Positions 42,625 to 51,778 of a stretch of DNA of 64,000 nucleotides are shown here, piece after piece. Location: positions 248,001 to 312,000 of the forward strand of contig CAVRGS010000003.1 of NCBI GenBank assembly GCA_963720765.1. The letters run 5' to 3'. This stretch comes from DASUAS01 sp963720765. GTDB taxonomy: Bacteria; Actinomycetota; Acidimicrobiia; IMCC26256; DASPTH01. Below the pieces are notes generated by a model, which saw only the letters and a list, made by a program, of their open reading frames with translations, made no database searches and was not told the DNA's origin. The stretch's first letter is position 1, and each line of letters begins with the position of its first letter. A program made the position numbers and the translations under genes.

Positions 42625-43530
42625 ATGCCGACCCTGCTCTCGCACCTCGACGAACTCGAGGCCGAGTCGATCCACATCTTCCGGGAGGTGGCGGCCGAGT
42701 TCGAGAAGCCCGTGCTCCTCTTCTCCGGGGGCAAGGACTCGATCGTGATGGCCCGCCTCGCCGAGAAGGCGTTCTGGCCCGCCCGCATCCCGTTCCCGCT
42801 CATGCACGTCGACACCGGGCACAACTTCCAGGAAGTGCTCGACTACCGGGACCGGCGCGTCGAGGAGCTCGGCGTGAGCCTGGTGGTGGCGTCGGTGCAG
42901 GACTCGATCGACCAGGGCCGGGTGGTCGAGGAGACCGGACCCCGGGCGAGCCGCAACCGCTTGCAGACCACCACGCTGCTCGACGCCATCCAGGAGCACC
43001 AGTTCGACGCGGTGTTCGGTGGCGGTCGGCGCGACGAGGAGAAGGCGCGCGCCAAGGAGCGCGTCTACTCCTTCCGCGACGACTTCGGGCAGTGGGACCC
43101 GAAGAACCAACGGCCCGAACTGTGGAACCTGTACAACGGGAAGCACCGCAAGGGTGAGCACATCCGCGTGTTCCCACTGTCGAACTGGACCGAGCTCGAC
43201 ATCTGGCAGTACATCAAGGACGACGACATCGAGATCCCGTCGATCTACTACGCGCACCGGCGTGAGGTGTTCCGCCGCGACGGCATGTGGTTGGCGGTGT
43301 CCCCGTTCATCACGCTGATGGAGGGCGAGGAGCCGGTCGAGATGACCGTCCGCTACCGCACGGTGGGCGACGCGTCGTGCACCGGGGCGGTCGAGTCGCC
43401 GGCGGCGACGGTCGACGATGTCATCGCCGAGGTGGCTGCGTCGCGCATCACCGAGCGCGGCGCCACACGCGCCGACGACAAGTTCACCGAAGCCGCCATG
43501 GAAGACCGCAAGCGCGAGGGATACTTCTGA
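42625..43530 (+). CDS. cysD: sulfate adenylyltransferase subunit 2
   Basis: 301 residues. PP-loop LLFSGGKDSIVM, then HVDTGHNFQEVLDYRDRR and the C-terminal REGYF. With CysN it makes APS from sulfate and ATP. First gene of cysD-cysN-cysC, with 2 bases to cysN. ATG at 42625 chosen from the leaderless -10 and the standard N-terminus (HLDELEAESIHIFREVAAEF). Confidence 0.95.
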   Translation: MPTLLSHLDELEAESIHIFREVAAEFEKPVLLFSGGKDSIVMARLAEKAFWPARIPFPLMHVDTGHNFQEVLDYRDRRVEELGVSLVVASVQDSIDQGRVVEETGPRASRNRLQTTTLLDAIQEHQFDAVFGGGRRDEEKARAKERVYSFRDDFGQWDPKNQRPELWNLYNGKHRKGEHIRVFPLSNWTELDIWQYIKDDDIEIPSIYYAHRREVFRRDGMWLAVSPFITLMEGEEPVEMTVRYRTVGDASCTGAVESPAATVDDVIAEVAASRITERGATRADDKFTEAAMEDRKREGYF

Positions 43531-43532
43531 CC

Positions 43533-44792
43533 ATGAGCGAGATGCTGCGCTTCGCGACGGCGGGGTCGGTCGACGACGGCAAGAGCACGCTGATCGGCCG
43601 CCTGCTGCTCGACACCAAGGCGATCTTCGAGGACCAGCTCGAGTCGGTGGAGCAGAGCAGCCGCGACCGCGGGTTCGACTACACCAACCTCGCGCTGCTC
43701 ACCGACGGCCTGCGCGCCGAGCGGGAGCAGGGCATCACCATCGACGTCGCCTACCGCTACTTCGCCACACCCAAGCGCAAGTTCATCATCGCCGACACGC
43801 CGGGACACGTGCAGTACACGCGCAACATGGTGACGGGCGCGTCGACCGCCGACCTCGCGCTCGTGCTGATCGACGCCCGCAAAGGTGTGCTCGAGCAGTC
43901 GCGTCGCCACACGGTGATCGCATCGCTCCTGCAGGTGAAGCACCTCGTGCTGTGCGTCAACAAGATGGACCTGGTCGACTACTCCCAGGCCCGCTTCGAC
44001 GAGATCTGCGCCGAGTTCACCGAGTTCGCGTCGAAGCTCGACATCGACGACCTCACGTTCATCCCGGTCTCCGCGCTGCACGGCGACAACATCACGTCGC
44101 ACTCGCCCAACATGCCGTGGTACGAGGGCTCGACCCTGCTGCACTACCTCGAGAACGTGTACATCGCGTCCGACCGCAACCTCATCGACATGCGGTTCCC
44201 CGTGCAGTACGTGATCCGGCCGATGAGCCACGAGCACCACGACTACCGCAGCTACGCGGGCCAGGTCGCGAGTGGGGCGTTGCGTCCGGGCGACGAGGTG
44301 GTGGTGCTCCCGAGCGGTTTCACCACCACGGTCGCCGGCGTCGACGTGTTCGGCGGTCCGATCGAGGAGGCGGTGCCGCCGATGTCGGTGGCCGTCCGCC
44401 TGGCCGACGAGATCGACATCAGCCGCGGCGACATGCTCGCCCGGCCCAACAACCTCCCGACCGTCACGCAGGACGTCGACGCCATGGTGTGCTGGTTCAG
44501 CGACCAGCCGTTGCGCACCGGCGGCACGTACCTGGTGAAGCACACGACGCGCACCGCGAAGGCGCGGGTGCAGTCGCTCAACTACCGGCTCGACATCAAC
44601 ACGCTGCACCGTGACGAGGTGGAAGGCTCGCTGACGCTCAACGAGCTCGGCCGCATCTCGATCCGCACCGCGGTGCCACTGTTCGTGGACGAGTACCGGC
44701 GCAACCGCATCACCGGCAGCTTCATCCTCATCGACGAGGGCACGTTCGAGACCGTCGGCGCGGGGATGATCCTCGGCCAGTCCGCGCCTTGA
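43533..44792 (+). CDS. cysN: sulfate adenylyltransferase subunit 1 (GTPase)
   Basis: 419 residues. GTPase motifs: GSVDDGKSTLIGR, REQGITIDVAYRYF, DTPGHVQYTRNM and NKMDLVD, then two EF-Tu-like beta-barrel domains. It drives APS synthesis by GTP hydrolysis together with CysD. Unlike the mycobacterial CysNC fusion, CysC is separate here. Its stop overlaps the TTG start of cysC. Confidence 0.95.
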   Translation: MSEMLRFATAGSVDDGKSTLIGRLLLDTKAIFEDQLESVEQSSRDRGFDYTNLALLTDGLRAEREQGITIDVAYRYFATPKRKFIIADTPGHVQYTRNMVTGASTADLALVLIDARKGVLEQSRRHTVIASLLQVKHLVLCVNKMDLVDYSQARFDEICAEFTEFASKLDIDDLTFIPVSALHGDNITSHSPNMPWYEGSTLLHYLENVYIASDRNLIDMRFPVQYVIRPMSHEHHDYRSYAGQVASGALRPGDEVVVLPSGFTTTVAGVDVFGGPIEEAVPPMSVAVRLADEIDISRGDMLARPNNLPTVTQDVDAMVCWFSDQPLRTGGTYLVKHTTRTAKARVQSLNYRLDINTLHRDEVEGSLTLNELGRISIRTAVPLFVDEYRRNRITGSFILIDEGTFETVGAGMILGQSAP

Positions 44793-45436
44793 GTTCAGCT
44801 CCCGAACCGACGGCGAGCCCGAACGTCGTCTGGCACGAGAGCGCGGTGCCGCGCGCCGAGCGCTGGAGCACCGCAGGCGTGCGCGGCGCGACCGTGTGGC
44901 TCACCGGACTCTCGGGATCGGGCAAGTCGACGGTGGCGAGCGCGCTCACCACGCTGCTCACCGCGCGCGGTGTGCTCACGTACACGCTCGACGGTGACAA
45001 CCTCCGTCACGGGCTGAACGGCGACCTCGGCTTCTCGGCCGACGACCGGGCCGAGAACGTGCGGCGCGTGGGCGAGGTGGCGCGATTGTTCGCCGACGCC
45101 GGCGTGGTCGCGCTGGTGCCGCTCATCAGCCCCTACCGCGCCGGACGCGACCACGCGCGCGCGATGCACGTCGCGGCCGGTCTCGACTTCGTCGAGGTGT
45201 TCGTCGACACGCCCATCGAGGTGTGCGAGCAGCGCGATCCGAAAGGCCTCTACAAGATGGCGCGCGCGGGCAAGCTGCAGGGCTTCACCGGCATCGACGA
45301 CCCCTACGAGGCACCGCTCACGCCCGAGCTCGTGCTCGAAGGCGGAGCCGTCGCGGCGGACGCGGCAGCCGAACGGGTGCTCGAGCTGCTGGTCGCATCC
45401 GGTGTCGTCGCCGCCCGGTCGCGGGACTCGGCCTGA
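44789..45436 (+). CDS. cysC: adenylylsulfate kinase
   Basis: 215 residues. P-loop GLSGSGKSTVAS, then DGDNLRHGLNGDLGFSADDR and ISPYRAGRDHAR. It phosphorylates APS to PAPS, the donor for sulfotransferases such as the one at 29.5-30.7 kb. The start is TTG at 44789, overlapping the cysN stop (TTGA). It is supported because the residues after it (NVVWHESAVPRAERW) belong to the family N-terminus and no ATG or GTG precedes them. Confidence 0.92.
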   Translation: MSSAPEPTASPNVVWHESAVPRAERWSTAGVRGATVWLTGLSGSGKSTVASALTTLLTARGVLTYTLDGDNLRHGLNGDLGFSADDRAENVRRVGEVARLFADAGVVALVPLISPYRAGRDHARAMHVAAGLDFVEVFVDTPIEVCEQRDPKGLYKMARAGKLQGFTGIDDPYEAPLTPELVLEGGAVAADAAAERVLELLVASGVVAARSRDSA

Positions 45437-45530
45437 CGCACGTCATCTCCGCACACCCGAGGGAGCGGGATCGTGCTGGCCCGGCTCCTCTCGGGCGAAT
45501 CGGTGCGGAACCGGCACAAGCTCGGTTGCG

Positions 45531-45536
45531 TAGCAT
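45531..45536 (+). promoter_or_regulatory. candidate -10 (TAGCAT) for hisC
   Basis: TAGCAT, 8 bases before the GTG at 45545. Confidence 0.45.
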
Positions 45537-45544
45537 TGGCCGCC

Positions 45545-46633
45545 GTGATCCGCACACGACCGACGCTCGACGGGATCCCGGTGTACGTCCCTGGGAGATC
45601 GTCCGAGGCGGTCGCGCTCGATCGTGCCATCGTCGACGTCGTGAAGCTCGCGTCCAACGAAGCGCCCTTCCCGCCCCTGCCGGCTGCGCTGGAGGCGATC
45701 GCCGCGGCGGCGCCGCAGATCAACCGCTACCCCGACGACGCCACGGTCGCGTTGCGAGAGGCGTTGGCCGTGCACTGCGACGTCGATCCGGAGGCGGTCC
45801 TCACCGCCAACGGCTCGGTGGAGCTGTGCCGAATGGCACTTGCCGCGACCTGCGACCTGGGTGACGAGGTGATCTTCGGATCGCCGTCGTTCGAGGCATA
45901 TCCGATCCTGGCGCAACAGGTCGGTGCTTCGATGCGGCAGATCCCGCTGCGCTCCAGCCGATACGACCTCGAGGCCATGGCCGACGCGATCGGCGACCAC
46001 ACTCGCCTGCTGTTCGTGTGCAACCCCAACAACCCGACCGGCGCAACCGTCGGTCGCGCTGCGGTCGAGGCGTTCCTCGAGCGCGTTCCTTCGGATCTGC
46101 TCGTTGTGTTCGACGAGGCGTATCGCGAGTTCGTCACCACTCCCGACTTTCCCGACGGCCTGGCGTACCTCCGCGACCACGCGAACGTCGTGGTCCTGCG
46201 CACGTTCTCCAAGGCCTACGGCCTCGCTGCGCTCCGGGTCGGGTACGCGATCGGTCGCCCCGAGGTCATCGACGTGCTCCGCAAGGTGCGAGTGCCGTTC
46301 GCGACCGGGTCGTTGGGCCAGGTCGCCGCACGATCGTCACTCATGGCCCAGGCGGAGATGCGGGCCCGGGTCGACGAGGTCGTCGCCGAGCGCGAACGGC
46401 TCCAACACGCGATCGGCGCGCTCGGGTTCGACCTCGTGCCGTCGGAGGCGAACTTCGTCTGGCTCCCGCTCGGCGAGCACGCGTCCGTCTTCGGCGAATA
46501 CTGCGAACGGGCTGGTCTGGTCGTACGGCCGTTCCCGAACCTCGGGGTGCGCGTCACGGTCGGATCGGGTCCCGAGAACGATCGCTTCCTGCGCGTGCTC
46601 GGCGCCGCGCTCGAGGACGGTGCGGCCGGATGA
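45545..46633 (+). CDS. hisC: histidinol-phosphate aminotransferase-like enzyme
   Basis: 362 residues, class I/II aminotransferase fold. KLASNEAPFPP near the start, CNPNNPTGATV, FDEAYREF, and Schiff-base Lys in RTFSKAYGLAALRVGY. It would convert imidazole-acetol phosphate to histidinol phosphate; related enzymes take aromatic amino acids, so a second HisC-like role is possible. No other his gene is near. GTG at 45545 chosen from TAGCAT; the frame is open further upstream without similarity. Confidence 0.82.
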   Translation: MIRTRPTLDGIPVYVPGRSSEAVALDRAIVDVVKLASNEAPFPPLPAALEAIAAAAPQINRYPDDATVALREALAVHCDVDPEAVLTANGSVELCRMALAATCDLGDEVIFGSPSFEAYPILAQQVGASMRQIPLRSSRYDLEAMADAIGDHTRLLFVCNPNNPTGATVGRAAVEAFLERVPSDLLVVFDEAYREFVTTPDFPDGLAYLRDHANVVVLRTFSKAYGLAALRVGYAIGRPEVIDVLRKVRVPFATGSLGQVAARSSLMAQAEMRARVDEVVAERERLQHAIGALGFDLVPSEANFVWLPLGEHASVFGEYCERAGLVVRPFPNLGVRVTVGSGPENDRFLRVLGAALEDGAAG

Positions 46634-46751
46634 ACGGCATGCCGGAACCCACACGCGGTCGCCGGTAGTGCGGTCGGCGCACGGCGTCGAGCGACCACCG
46701 AAGGCTCAGGGCCAGCGAAGCGTCGAGATGCTCGTTCCACCGCGTCGTCGC

Positions 46752-47561
46752 TCAGACGCAACGATTCCTGAGCTCCCCGAGCCCCTCGATCGTGGTGCGG
46801 ACCACCTGACCGGGGGCGAGGTAGGTGGGCGGCGCCATGCCGTGGCCGACGCCCGCCGGGGTCCCGGTGAGGAGCAGATCTCCGGGTTCGAGGGTGATGA
46901 ATCCGCTCGCGTAGGCGACGAGGTCGGCGGGAGAGAACACGAGCTCCGAGGTGCGGGCGGCTTGGCGGACCACGCCGTCGACGTCGCAGCCGATGGCGAG
47001 ATCGGGCGCGGGCCCGCCTGCGTCGTCCGGGGTGACCAGATGCGGACCGACCGGGGTGGTGTGCTCCCACGTCTTGCCCTGCAGCCATTCGAGCGTGCGG
47101 TACTGCCAGTCGCGCATGGAGATGTCGTTGGCGATGGTGAACCCGGCGATGGCGTCGGTGGCCTCGTCGTTCGACGCGCGGCGCACGCGTGTCCCGACCA
47201 CCAGCGCGAGCTCTGCTTCCCAGTCGGGAGAGTTCGATTCCGGGGGCAGGACGATGTCGTCGTGCGCGCCGATGAGGGCCTCGCGGAACTTGGCGAACAG
47301 CGTGGGGTGCTCGGGGAGGGTGTTGCCCATCTCCAGGATGTGGTTCCGGTAGTTCAGACCCTGGCAGACGATCTTGCCCGGGTGGGTGACGACGGGCGCG
47401 TAGTCGACGCTCGCCGCGTCGTGCACCGCGCCGGTTTCACGCGCGTCGTCATCGCGTGCGAGGAGCTCACCGACGTCGCGCGCGTCGAGCTCGACGAGCG
47501 CGTCCCCGTCGATCCGCGCCGCTCGCGTCCCTCGTTCGGTTCTGATCGTCGCGAAGCGCAT
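46752..47561 (-). CDS. fumarylacetoacetate hydrolase family protein
   Basis: 269 residues. Metal-site motifs: GKIVCQGLNYRNHILEMG, SPDWEAELALVVG, GFTIANDISMRDWQ and LLTGTPAGVGHGM. The family cleaves C-C bonds in acylpyruvates and related acids in aromatic catabolism. TATCGT lies 6 bases before the ATG at 47561. It is downstream of serC, 132 bases apart, so probably separate. Confidence 0.88.
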   Translation of the reverse strand: MRFATIRTERGTRAARIDGDALVELDARDVGELLARDDDARETGAVHDAASVDYAPVVTHPGKIVCQGLNYRNHILEMGNTLPEHPTLFAKFREALIGAHDDIVLPPESNSPDWEAELALVVGTRVRRASNDEATDAIAGFTIANDISMRDWQYRTLEWLQGKTWEHTTPVGPHLVTPDDAGGPAPDLAIGCDVDGVVRQAARTSELVFSPADLVAYASGFITLEPGDLLLTGTPAGVGHGMAPPTYLAPGQVVRTTIEGLGELRNRCV

Positions 47562-47567
47562 GCACCG

Positions 47568-47573
47568 ACGATA
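47568..47573 (-). promoter_or_regulatory. candidate -10 (TATCGT) for the FAH-family gene
   Basis: TATCGT on the minus strand, 6 bases before the ATG at 47561. Confidence 0.4.
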
Positions 47574-47693
47574 ACTGTCGTGGTGCCCTGTTCGACGATC
47601 GTCGGCTGCACGCGCAGACATGGATGATGATGTCCACGATGATCGCCCGCTTCGGTCTGTCGATCACGCTCAGTCACTGCTGAGCGCGCTGCG

Positions 47694-48818
47694 TCAGCGC
47701 AGGGCTTCGGCGAGGTAGTCGACGGCGTGGGTGAGGGTGGCGACGTCATCGGGCTCGATGGCGGGGAACATCGCGATGCGCAGCTGGTTGCGACCGAGCT
47801 TGCGGTACGGCTCGGTGTCGACCACGCCGTTGGCGCGCAGTGCCTTCGCGATCGCGGCGGCGTCGATCTCCTCCGAGAAGTCGATGGTGCCGGTGACGTG
47901 GCTGCGCTCTGACGGCTTGGCCACGAACGGCTGCGCGTACGTGCTCTTCTCGGCCCATCCGTAGAGCAACTCGGCGGAACGGTCGCAGCGGCCGACGCAC
48001 CACTCGAGCCCACCCTGCTCGAGCATCCACTGCACGCTGGCGTCGAGCAGGAACAGCGACGTCAGCGCGGGCGTGTTGTAGGTCTGGTCGAGCCGCGAGT
48101 TCTCGAGCGCGATCGGCAGGCTGAGCGACGGCGGCACCCAACGGTCGGTGGCGCCGAGGCGCTCGATGCGTTCGATCGCTGCGGGAGAGCAAAGTGCGAG
48201 CCAGAGGCCGCCGTCGCCGGCGAAGCACTTCTGCGGCGCGAAGTAGTACACGTCGAAGCTCTTCGGCTCGACCGGGAGACCGCCTGCGCCCGAGGTCGCG
48301 TCGACCAGCACGAGACCGTCGTCGCCGGGGCGATGCACTTCGGTCATCACACCGGTGGAGGTCTCGTTGTGCGGGTACGCGTAGGCATCGACGGTGGCGT
48401 CGGCCACCAGCTCCGGGTGCGTACCGGGCTCGGAGCGCATCACCACCGGGTCGTCCAGGAACGGCGCCGCACTGGTGACCGCGGCGAACTTGGAGGAGAA
48501 CTCGCCGAACACGAGGTGCTCGGCGCGCCGCTCGACGAGACCGAAGGCCGCGGCGTCCCAGAACGAGGTGCTCCCGCCGTTGCCGAGCAGCACCTCGTAG
48601 CCGTCGGGGAGGGAGAAGAGGTCGGCGAGACCGGCGCGGATGCGTCCGACGACGGACTTCACGCCGGACTGGCGGTGGCTGGTGCCGAGGTAGCTGCCGC
48701 CGACCTCGGCGAGCGCACGGGCGGCCTCGGGACGCACCTTCGACGGACCGGACCCGAAGCGCCCGTCACCAGGGAGGAGCTCGGGAGGAAGGGTGACGGA
48801 GGTGGGGTCGGCAGCCAT
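47694..48818 (-). CDS. serC: phosphoserine aminotransferase
   Basis: 374 residues, class V aminotransferase of the actinobacterial SerC type. GPSKVRPEA near the start, HNETSTGV, and Schiff-base Lys in YYFAPQKCFAGDGG. It makes phosphoserine from 3-phosphohydroxypyruvate. Unlike the desulfurase homologue at 1.4-2.5 kb, the PLP lysine is intact. TAATCT is 7 bases before the ATG. Confidence 0.92.
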   Translation of the reverse strand: MAADPTSVTLPPELLPGDGRFGSGPSKVRPEAARALAEVGGSYLGTSHRQSGVKSVVGRIRAGLADLFSLPDGYEVLLGNGGSTSFWDAAAFGLVERRAEHLVFGEFSSKFAAVTSAAPFLDDPVVMRSEPGTHPELVADATVDAYAYPHNETSTGVMTEVHRPGDDGLVLVDATSGAGGLPVEPKSFDVYYFAPQKCFAGDGGLWLALCSPAAIERIERLGATDRWVPPSLSLPIALENSRLDQTYNTPALTSLFLLDASVQWMLEQGGLEWCVGRCDRSAELLYGWAEKSTYAQPFVAKPSERSHVTGTIDFSEEIDAAAIAKALRANGVVDTEPYRKLGRNQLRIAMFPAIEPDDVATLTHAVDYLAEALR

Positions 48819-48825
48819 CGGATCG

Positions 48826-48831
48826 AGATTA
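48826..48831 (-). promoter_or_regulatory. candidate -10 (TAATCT) for serC
   Basis: TAATCT on the minus strand, 7 bases before the ATG at 48818. Confidence 0.5.
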
Positions 48832-48842
48832 CCGGCGAGGTG

Positions 48843-50249
48843 TCACGATCCTCCTGCGGATCGGGCCAGTTCCGCGAGCAGACGGACCTCGCTCTCGATC
48901 AGCTTGTGCCAGTCGCCGAGGTGGAGGCTCTCGTCCTCACCGTGGATGCGGCTTCCCGGGTCGGCGGGACCGAGGAGGAGCGCGGGGATCCCGCCGAACG
49001 CGTCGGCAAAGGGGCCGACGAAGGGGATGCTCCCGCCGACACCCATGTACACGGGGTCGACGCCGAAGCCCGCGCGCAGGGCGCGCTCGGTGGCGTCGAA
49101 CGCCCATCCGGTCGGTGCGCAGTGCCACGCCGGCACCGCGTCGCGCCGGACGACGCTCAGCTCGAGGTCGAGCGGCACGTGGTGCTCGAGGTGACGGGCG
49201 AGCGCGTCGAGGAGACGGTGCGGATCCTGGCCCCGACCGACGCGCATGCTCACGCGCGCGGCGGCTTCGGCGACGATCTGGTTCGACGATCCCGCAATGG
49301 GATGGCCGTCGATCCCGATGACGGTGACCGTCGGGCGCAACCAGAGCTTCTCGAAGATCGACACGTCCGGATCACCGGCGATGTCGACGCCGGGCCGCAT
49401 CCCCCACGCGCGCCGGAGCCCGGCCTCGTTGAACGGGAGTGCGGCCAATCGCGCGAGCTCGGCCGCGTCGGGCGCTTCGTAGTCGTCCCAGCAGCCGTCG
49501 AACGCGGGATCGCCGTGCGCATCGACCAGCGTCGCCAACATCTGCGCGAGCGCCAGCACCGGATCGGGCACTGCGCCGCCCGCCATGCCGCTGTGCACCG
49601 GGCCGTCGAGCGCACGGACGCGCACGTCGAGGTCGGCGAGTCCGCGCAGTGAGTAGGTCAGCCCGGGTGTGCCGACCGACCAGTTCCCCGCGTCGGCGAG
49701 GAGCAGCACGTCGGACTGCAGCGCGGTGGCGTGCGCGTCGAGGAAGCCTGCGAGCCCGGGCGAGCCGATCTCCTCTTCGCCTTCGATCAGCACCTTCACG
49801 TTGCACGGCAGTTCGCCGGCCGTGCGCAGCCACGCCCGTATTGCGGCGACGTGGGCCACCGCGCCCGCCTTGTCGTCGGCAGTGCCCCGACCGAAGAGCC
49901 GGCCCTCGTGCTCACGGGGTGCGAACGGATCGCTCGACCAGCGCTCGACGTACCCAGGTGGTTGCACGTCGTGGTGCGCGTAGAGCAGCACGGTCGGCGC
50001 GTCGGCGCGCTGCGTCCACTCGCCGACGACGTAGGGGAGGCCGCCATCGACGCGGAGCTCCCGCACGTCGTGGAGACCCGCGCCGCGCATGAGATCGGCG
50101 ACCGACGCCGCGCACGCGTCGACGTCGTCGAAGTGCGCGGGGTCGGCGCTGATGCTGGGGATGCGGACGAGGGACTCGAGGTCGTGCCGCGCCGCGTCGA
50201 GGTCGGCGCGAGCCGCGCTGACGACGCCGTCGATCGGAGAGGGCTCCAT
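48843..50249 (-). CDS. M20-family dipeptidase/peptidase
   Basis: 468 residues. Zinc ligands and catalytic residues in order: YAHHDVQPPG, GRGTADDKAG, EGEEEIGSPG, and C-terminal IHGEDESLHLG. The lid domain lies between (~200-330). It probably hydrolyses dipeptides or N-acyl amino acids in the cytosol. TAGGCT is 8 bases before the ATG. Confidence 0.88.
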   Translation of the reverse strand: MEPSPIDGVVSAARADLDAARHDLESLVRIPSISADPAHFDDVDACAASVADLMRGAGLHDVRELRVDGGLPYVVGEWTQRADAPTVLLYAHHDVQPPGYVERWSSDPFAPREHEGRLFGRGTADDKAGAVAHVAAIRAWLRTAGELPCNVKVLIEGEEEIGSPGLAGFLDAHATALQSDVLLLADAGNWSVGTPGLTYSLRGLADLDVRVRALDGPVHSGMAGGAVPDPVLALAQMLATLVDAHGDPAFDGCWDDYEAPDAAELARLAALPFNEAGLRRAWGMRPGVDIAGDPDVSIFEKLWLRPTVTVIGIDGHPIAGSSNQIVAEAAARVSMRVGRGQDPHRLLDALARHLEHHVPLDLELSVVRRDAVPAWHCAPTGWAFDATERALRAGFGVDPVYMGVGGSIPFVGPFADAFGGIPALLLGPADPGSRIHGEDESLHLGDWHKLIESEVRLLAELARSAGGS

Positions 50250-50257
50250 GACGTCGG

Positions 50258-50263
50258 AGCCTA
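50258..50263 (-). promoter_or_regulatory. candidate -10 (TAGGCT) for the M20 peptidase gene
   Basis: TAGGCT on the minus strand, 8 bases before the ATG at 50249; it overlaps the last codons and stop of the cytochrome gene. Confidence 0.4.
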
Positions 50264-50917
50264 AGACGAGGGCGGTGGTCGCAGCTCCTCGTACCAGAGT
50301 GGCGCCTTCTTGCGGGCCCACGCCGCCGGCACCGAACCGTTGAGCATGCTCTCGAGCGCGTCGCCGTCGCGCAGGGCGAACGCGATGTGGCCGAGGACGG
50401 CGATCCAGATGCCGAACGCGAACCAGTCGTGGGCGAACGTCGCGCCCGTCCGCCAGTCCAGCGGAAACAGGTCGAACCACTTCATGATCGAGCCGGTGCC
50501 GAGCATCACCACCGCGGCGCCGGCGATGAACGCGGCGTTGAGCTTCTGACCGGGGTTGAACTTGCCCAGTGCCACCTCGTGACGGTGGCGGCGCCGGAAC
50601 CAGCGGGTGTCGTCGCGTGACCAGCGGTTGAGGCGACCGAAGTCGGTGCGCAGTCGCTTGCCGCGATGGCCGAGCACCGCGATCAGCAGCGGTATCGGGA
50701 GCAGCAGGCCGCTGTACACGTGCACGGTTCGCACGAGCTCGCGGTTGCCGACCAGCGTCGAGATCGGTCCCGCGTAGAGCGCGGCGCCGGTGAGCATGAG
50801 GACACCGAACAACGTCGCGTTCACCCAGTGCAGCGTGCGCTCGACGCGGTCGAACCGCAGGATCGGCGGCTCGCCCGCGACGCGCCGCGCCTCGGCCACG
50901 GTGAGGTCAGGTGGCAT
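50261..50917 (-). CDS. cytochrome b561/FdnI-like membrane subunit
   Basis: 218 residues with four membrane segments and paired histidines suited to two hemes: RTLHWVNATLFGVLML, RTVHVYSGLLLPIPLLI, FAHDWFAFGIWIAVLGHIAF. It resembles the membrane anchor of formate dehydrogenase or YedZ-like partners of sulfite-oxidase-fold enzymes. It overlaps the molybdenum enzyme gene by 11 bases, so likely its electron-transfer partner. Confidence 0.8.
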   Translation of the reverse strand: MPPDLTVAEARRVAGEPPILRFDRVERTLHWVNATLFGVLMLTGAALYAGPISTLVGNRELVRTVHVYSGLLLPIPLLIAVLGHRGKRLRTDFGRLNRWSRDDTRWFRRRHRHEVALGKFNPGQKLNAAFIAGAAVVMLGTGSIMKWFDLFPLDWRTGATFAHDWFAFGIWIAVLGHIAFALRDGDALESMLNGSVPAAWARKKAPLWYEELRPPPSS

Positions 50918-51662
50918 TGTCGTCCCGTCCGTTGGAGCGACCGACCCAGCCGTCGACGTCGTAGCCGCGCACTTCCCAGTAGCCCTCTTCGACGTCCTTG
51001 GTGAGCTCGATGCGGTCGAGCCACTTGAGCGACTTGTACCCGTACATCGGCGCGACGTAGAGCCGTACCGGGCCGCCGTGCTCGTCGGAGAGGGCATCGC
51101 CCTCGAAGCGGTAGGCGGCGATCACGTCGTCGCGGCGCGCCTGGGCGAGCGTGAGACTCTCGGTGTAGGCGCCGTCGAACGAGTGCAGGCGCAATGCCTT
51201 CGCCTCAGGTTGCACCCCGGCGCGGTCGAGGAGCCGGGACAGCTGCACGCCGCGCCACTCGACGTCGGGGACGCGCCATCCCGTCACGCACTGGAAGTCG
51301 CGCGTCAGGTTGGTGGCGGGCATCGCGACCAACTCGTCGTAGGAGATCTCGAACGGCTGGTCGACGAGACCCCCGACCTTCAACGACCAGTCGGCCCGGC
51401 TGCGCGACGGCAGCTCGCCGGTGACGGTGTAGATGCGGAAGCGGCCGACCGGGAGCAGCGACGCGAGACCGGTCCCGTCCTTCGAGATGAGGGGCCCGAC
51501 GACGCGTTCCAGCCAGTCCTGTGCGCGGGCGCCGAGCAGCACTCCCGCGGCGCCGACACCGACGAGGCCGAGGAACACGCGTCGACCGACGGGCGAGCCG
51601 CCGACGTCGGCCGCTTCGCCGATGTCGGGTCGCTCCGGAACGGACGCTGGGTCGTCGACCAC
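50907..51662 (-). CDS. molybdopterin-dependent oxidoreductase, sulfite-oxidase fold (MsrP-like)
   Basis: 251 residues. Twin-arginine signal/anchor GRRVFLGLVGVGAAGVLLG; Mo-ligand Cys in LTRDFQCVTGWRVPDVEW; then YVAPMYGYKSLKWLDRIEL. It would act outside the membrane on a small oxidised or reduced substrate such as methionine sulfoxide; the exact one is unknown. The GTG at 51662 is 7 bases after TACCCT. Paired with the cytochrome b subunit. Confidence 0.83.
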   Translation of the reverse strand: MVDDPASVPERPDIGEAADVGGSPVGRRVFLGLVGVGAAGVLLGARAQDWLERVVGPLISKDGTGLASLLPVGRFRIYTVTGELPSRSRADWSLKVGGLVDQPFEISYDELVAMPATNLTRDFQCVTGWRVPDVEWRGVQLSRLLDRAGVQPEAKALRLHSFDGAYTESLTLAQARRDDVIAAYRFEGDALSDEHGGPVRLYVAPMYGYKSLKWLDRIELTKDVEEGYWEVRGYDVDGWVGRSNGRDDNAT

Positions 51663-51669
51663 CACACCC

Positions 51670-51675
51670 AGGGTA
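51670..51675 (-). promoter_or_regulatory. candidate -10 (TACCCT) for the Mo-enzyme gene
   Basis: TACCCT on the minus strand, 7 bases before the GTG at 51662. Confidence 0.4.
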
Positions 51676-51778
51676 CGGAGCCGTCGCCGCTGCGGATCAT
51701 CCGGGACCTTCGACCCTTCCGGCGGTGAAGCGGCTGGTGGACGATCGGGCCCCGAGGAGGAGACCGAGGAGCAGGCCG

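Noticed and set aside
45473..45544. Upstream in-frame extension of hisC
   Set aside because: Those residues show no aminotransferase similarity, and the GTG at 45545 is placed 8 bases after TAGCAT.
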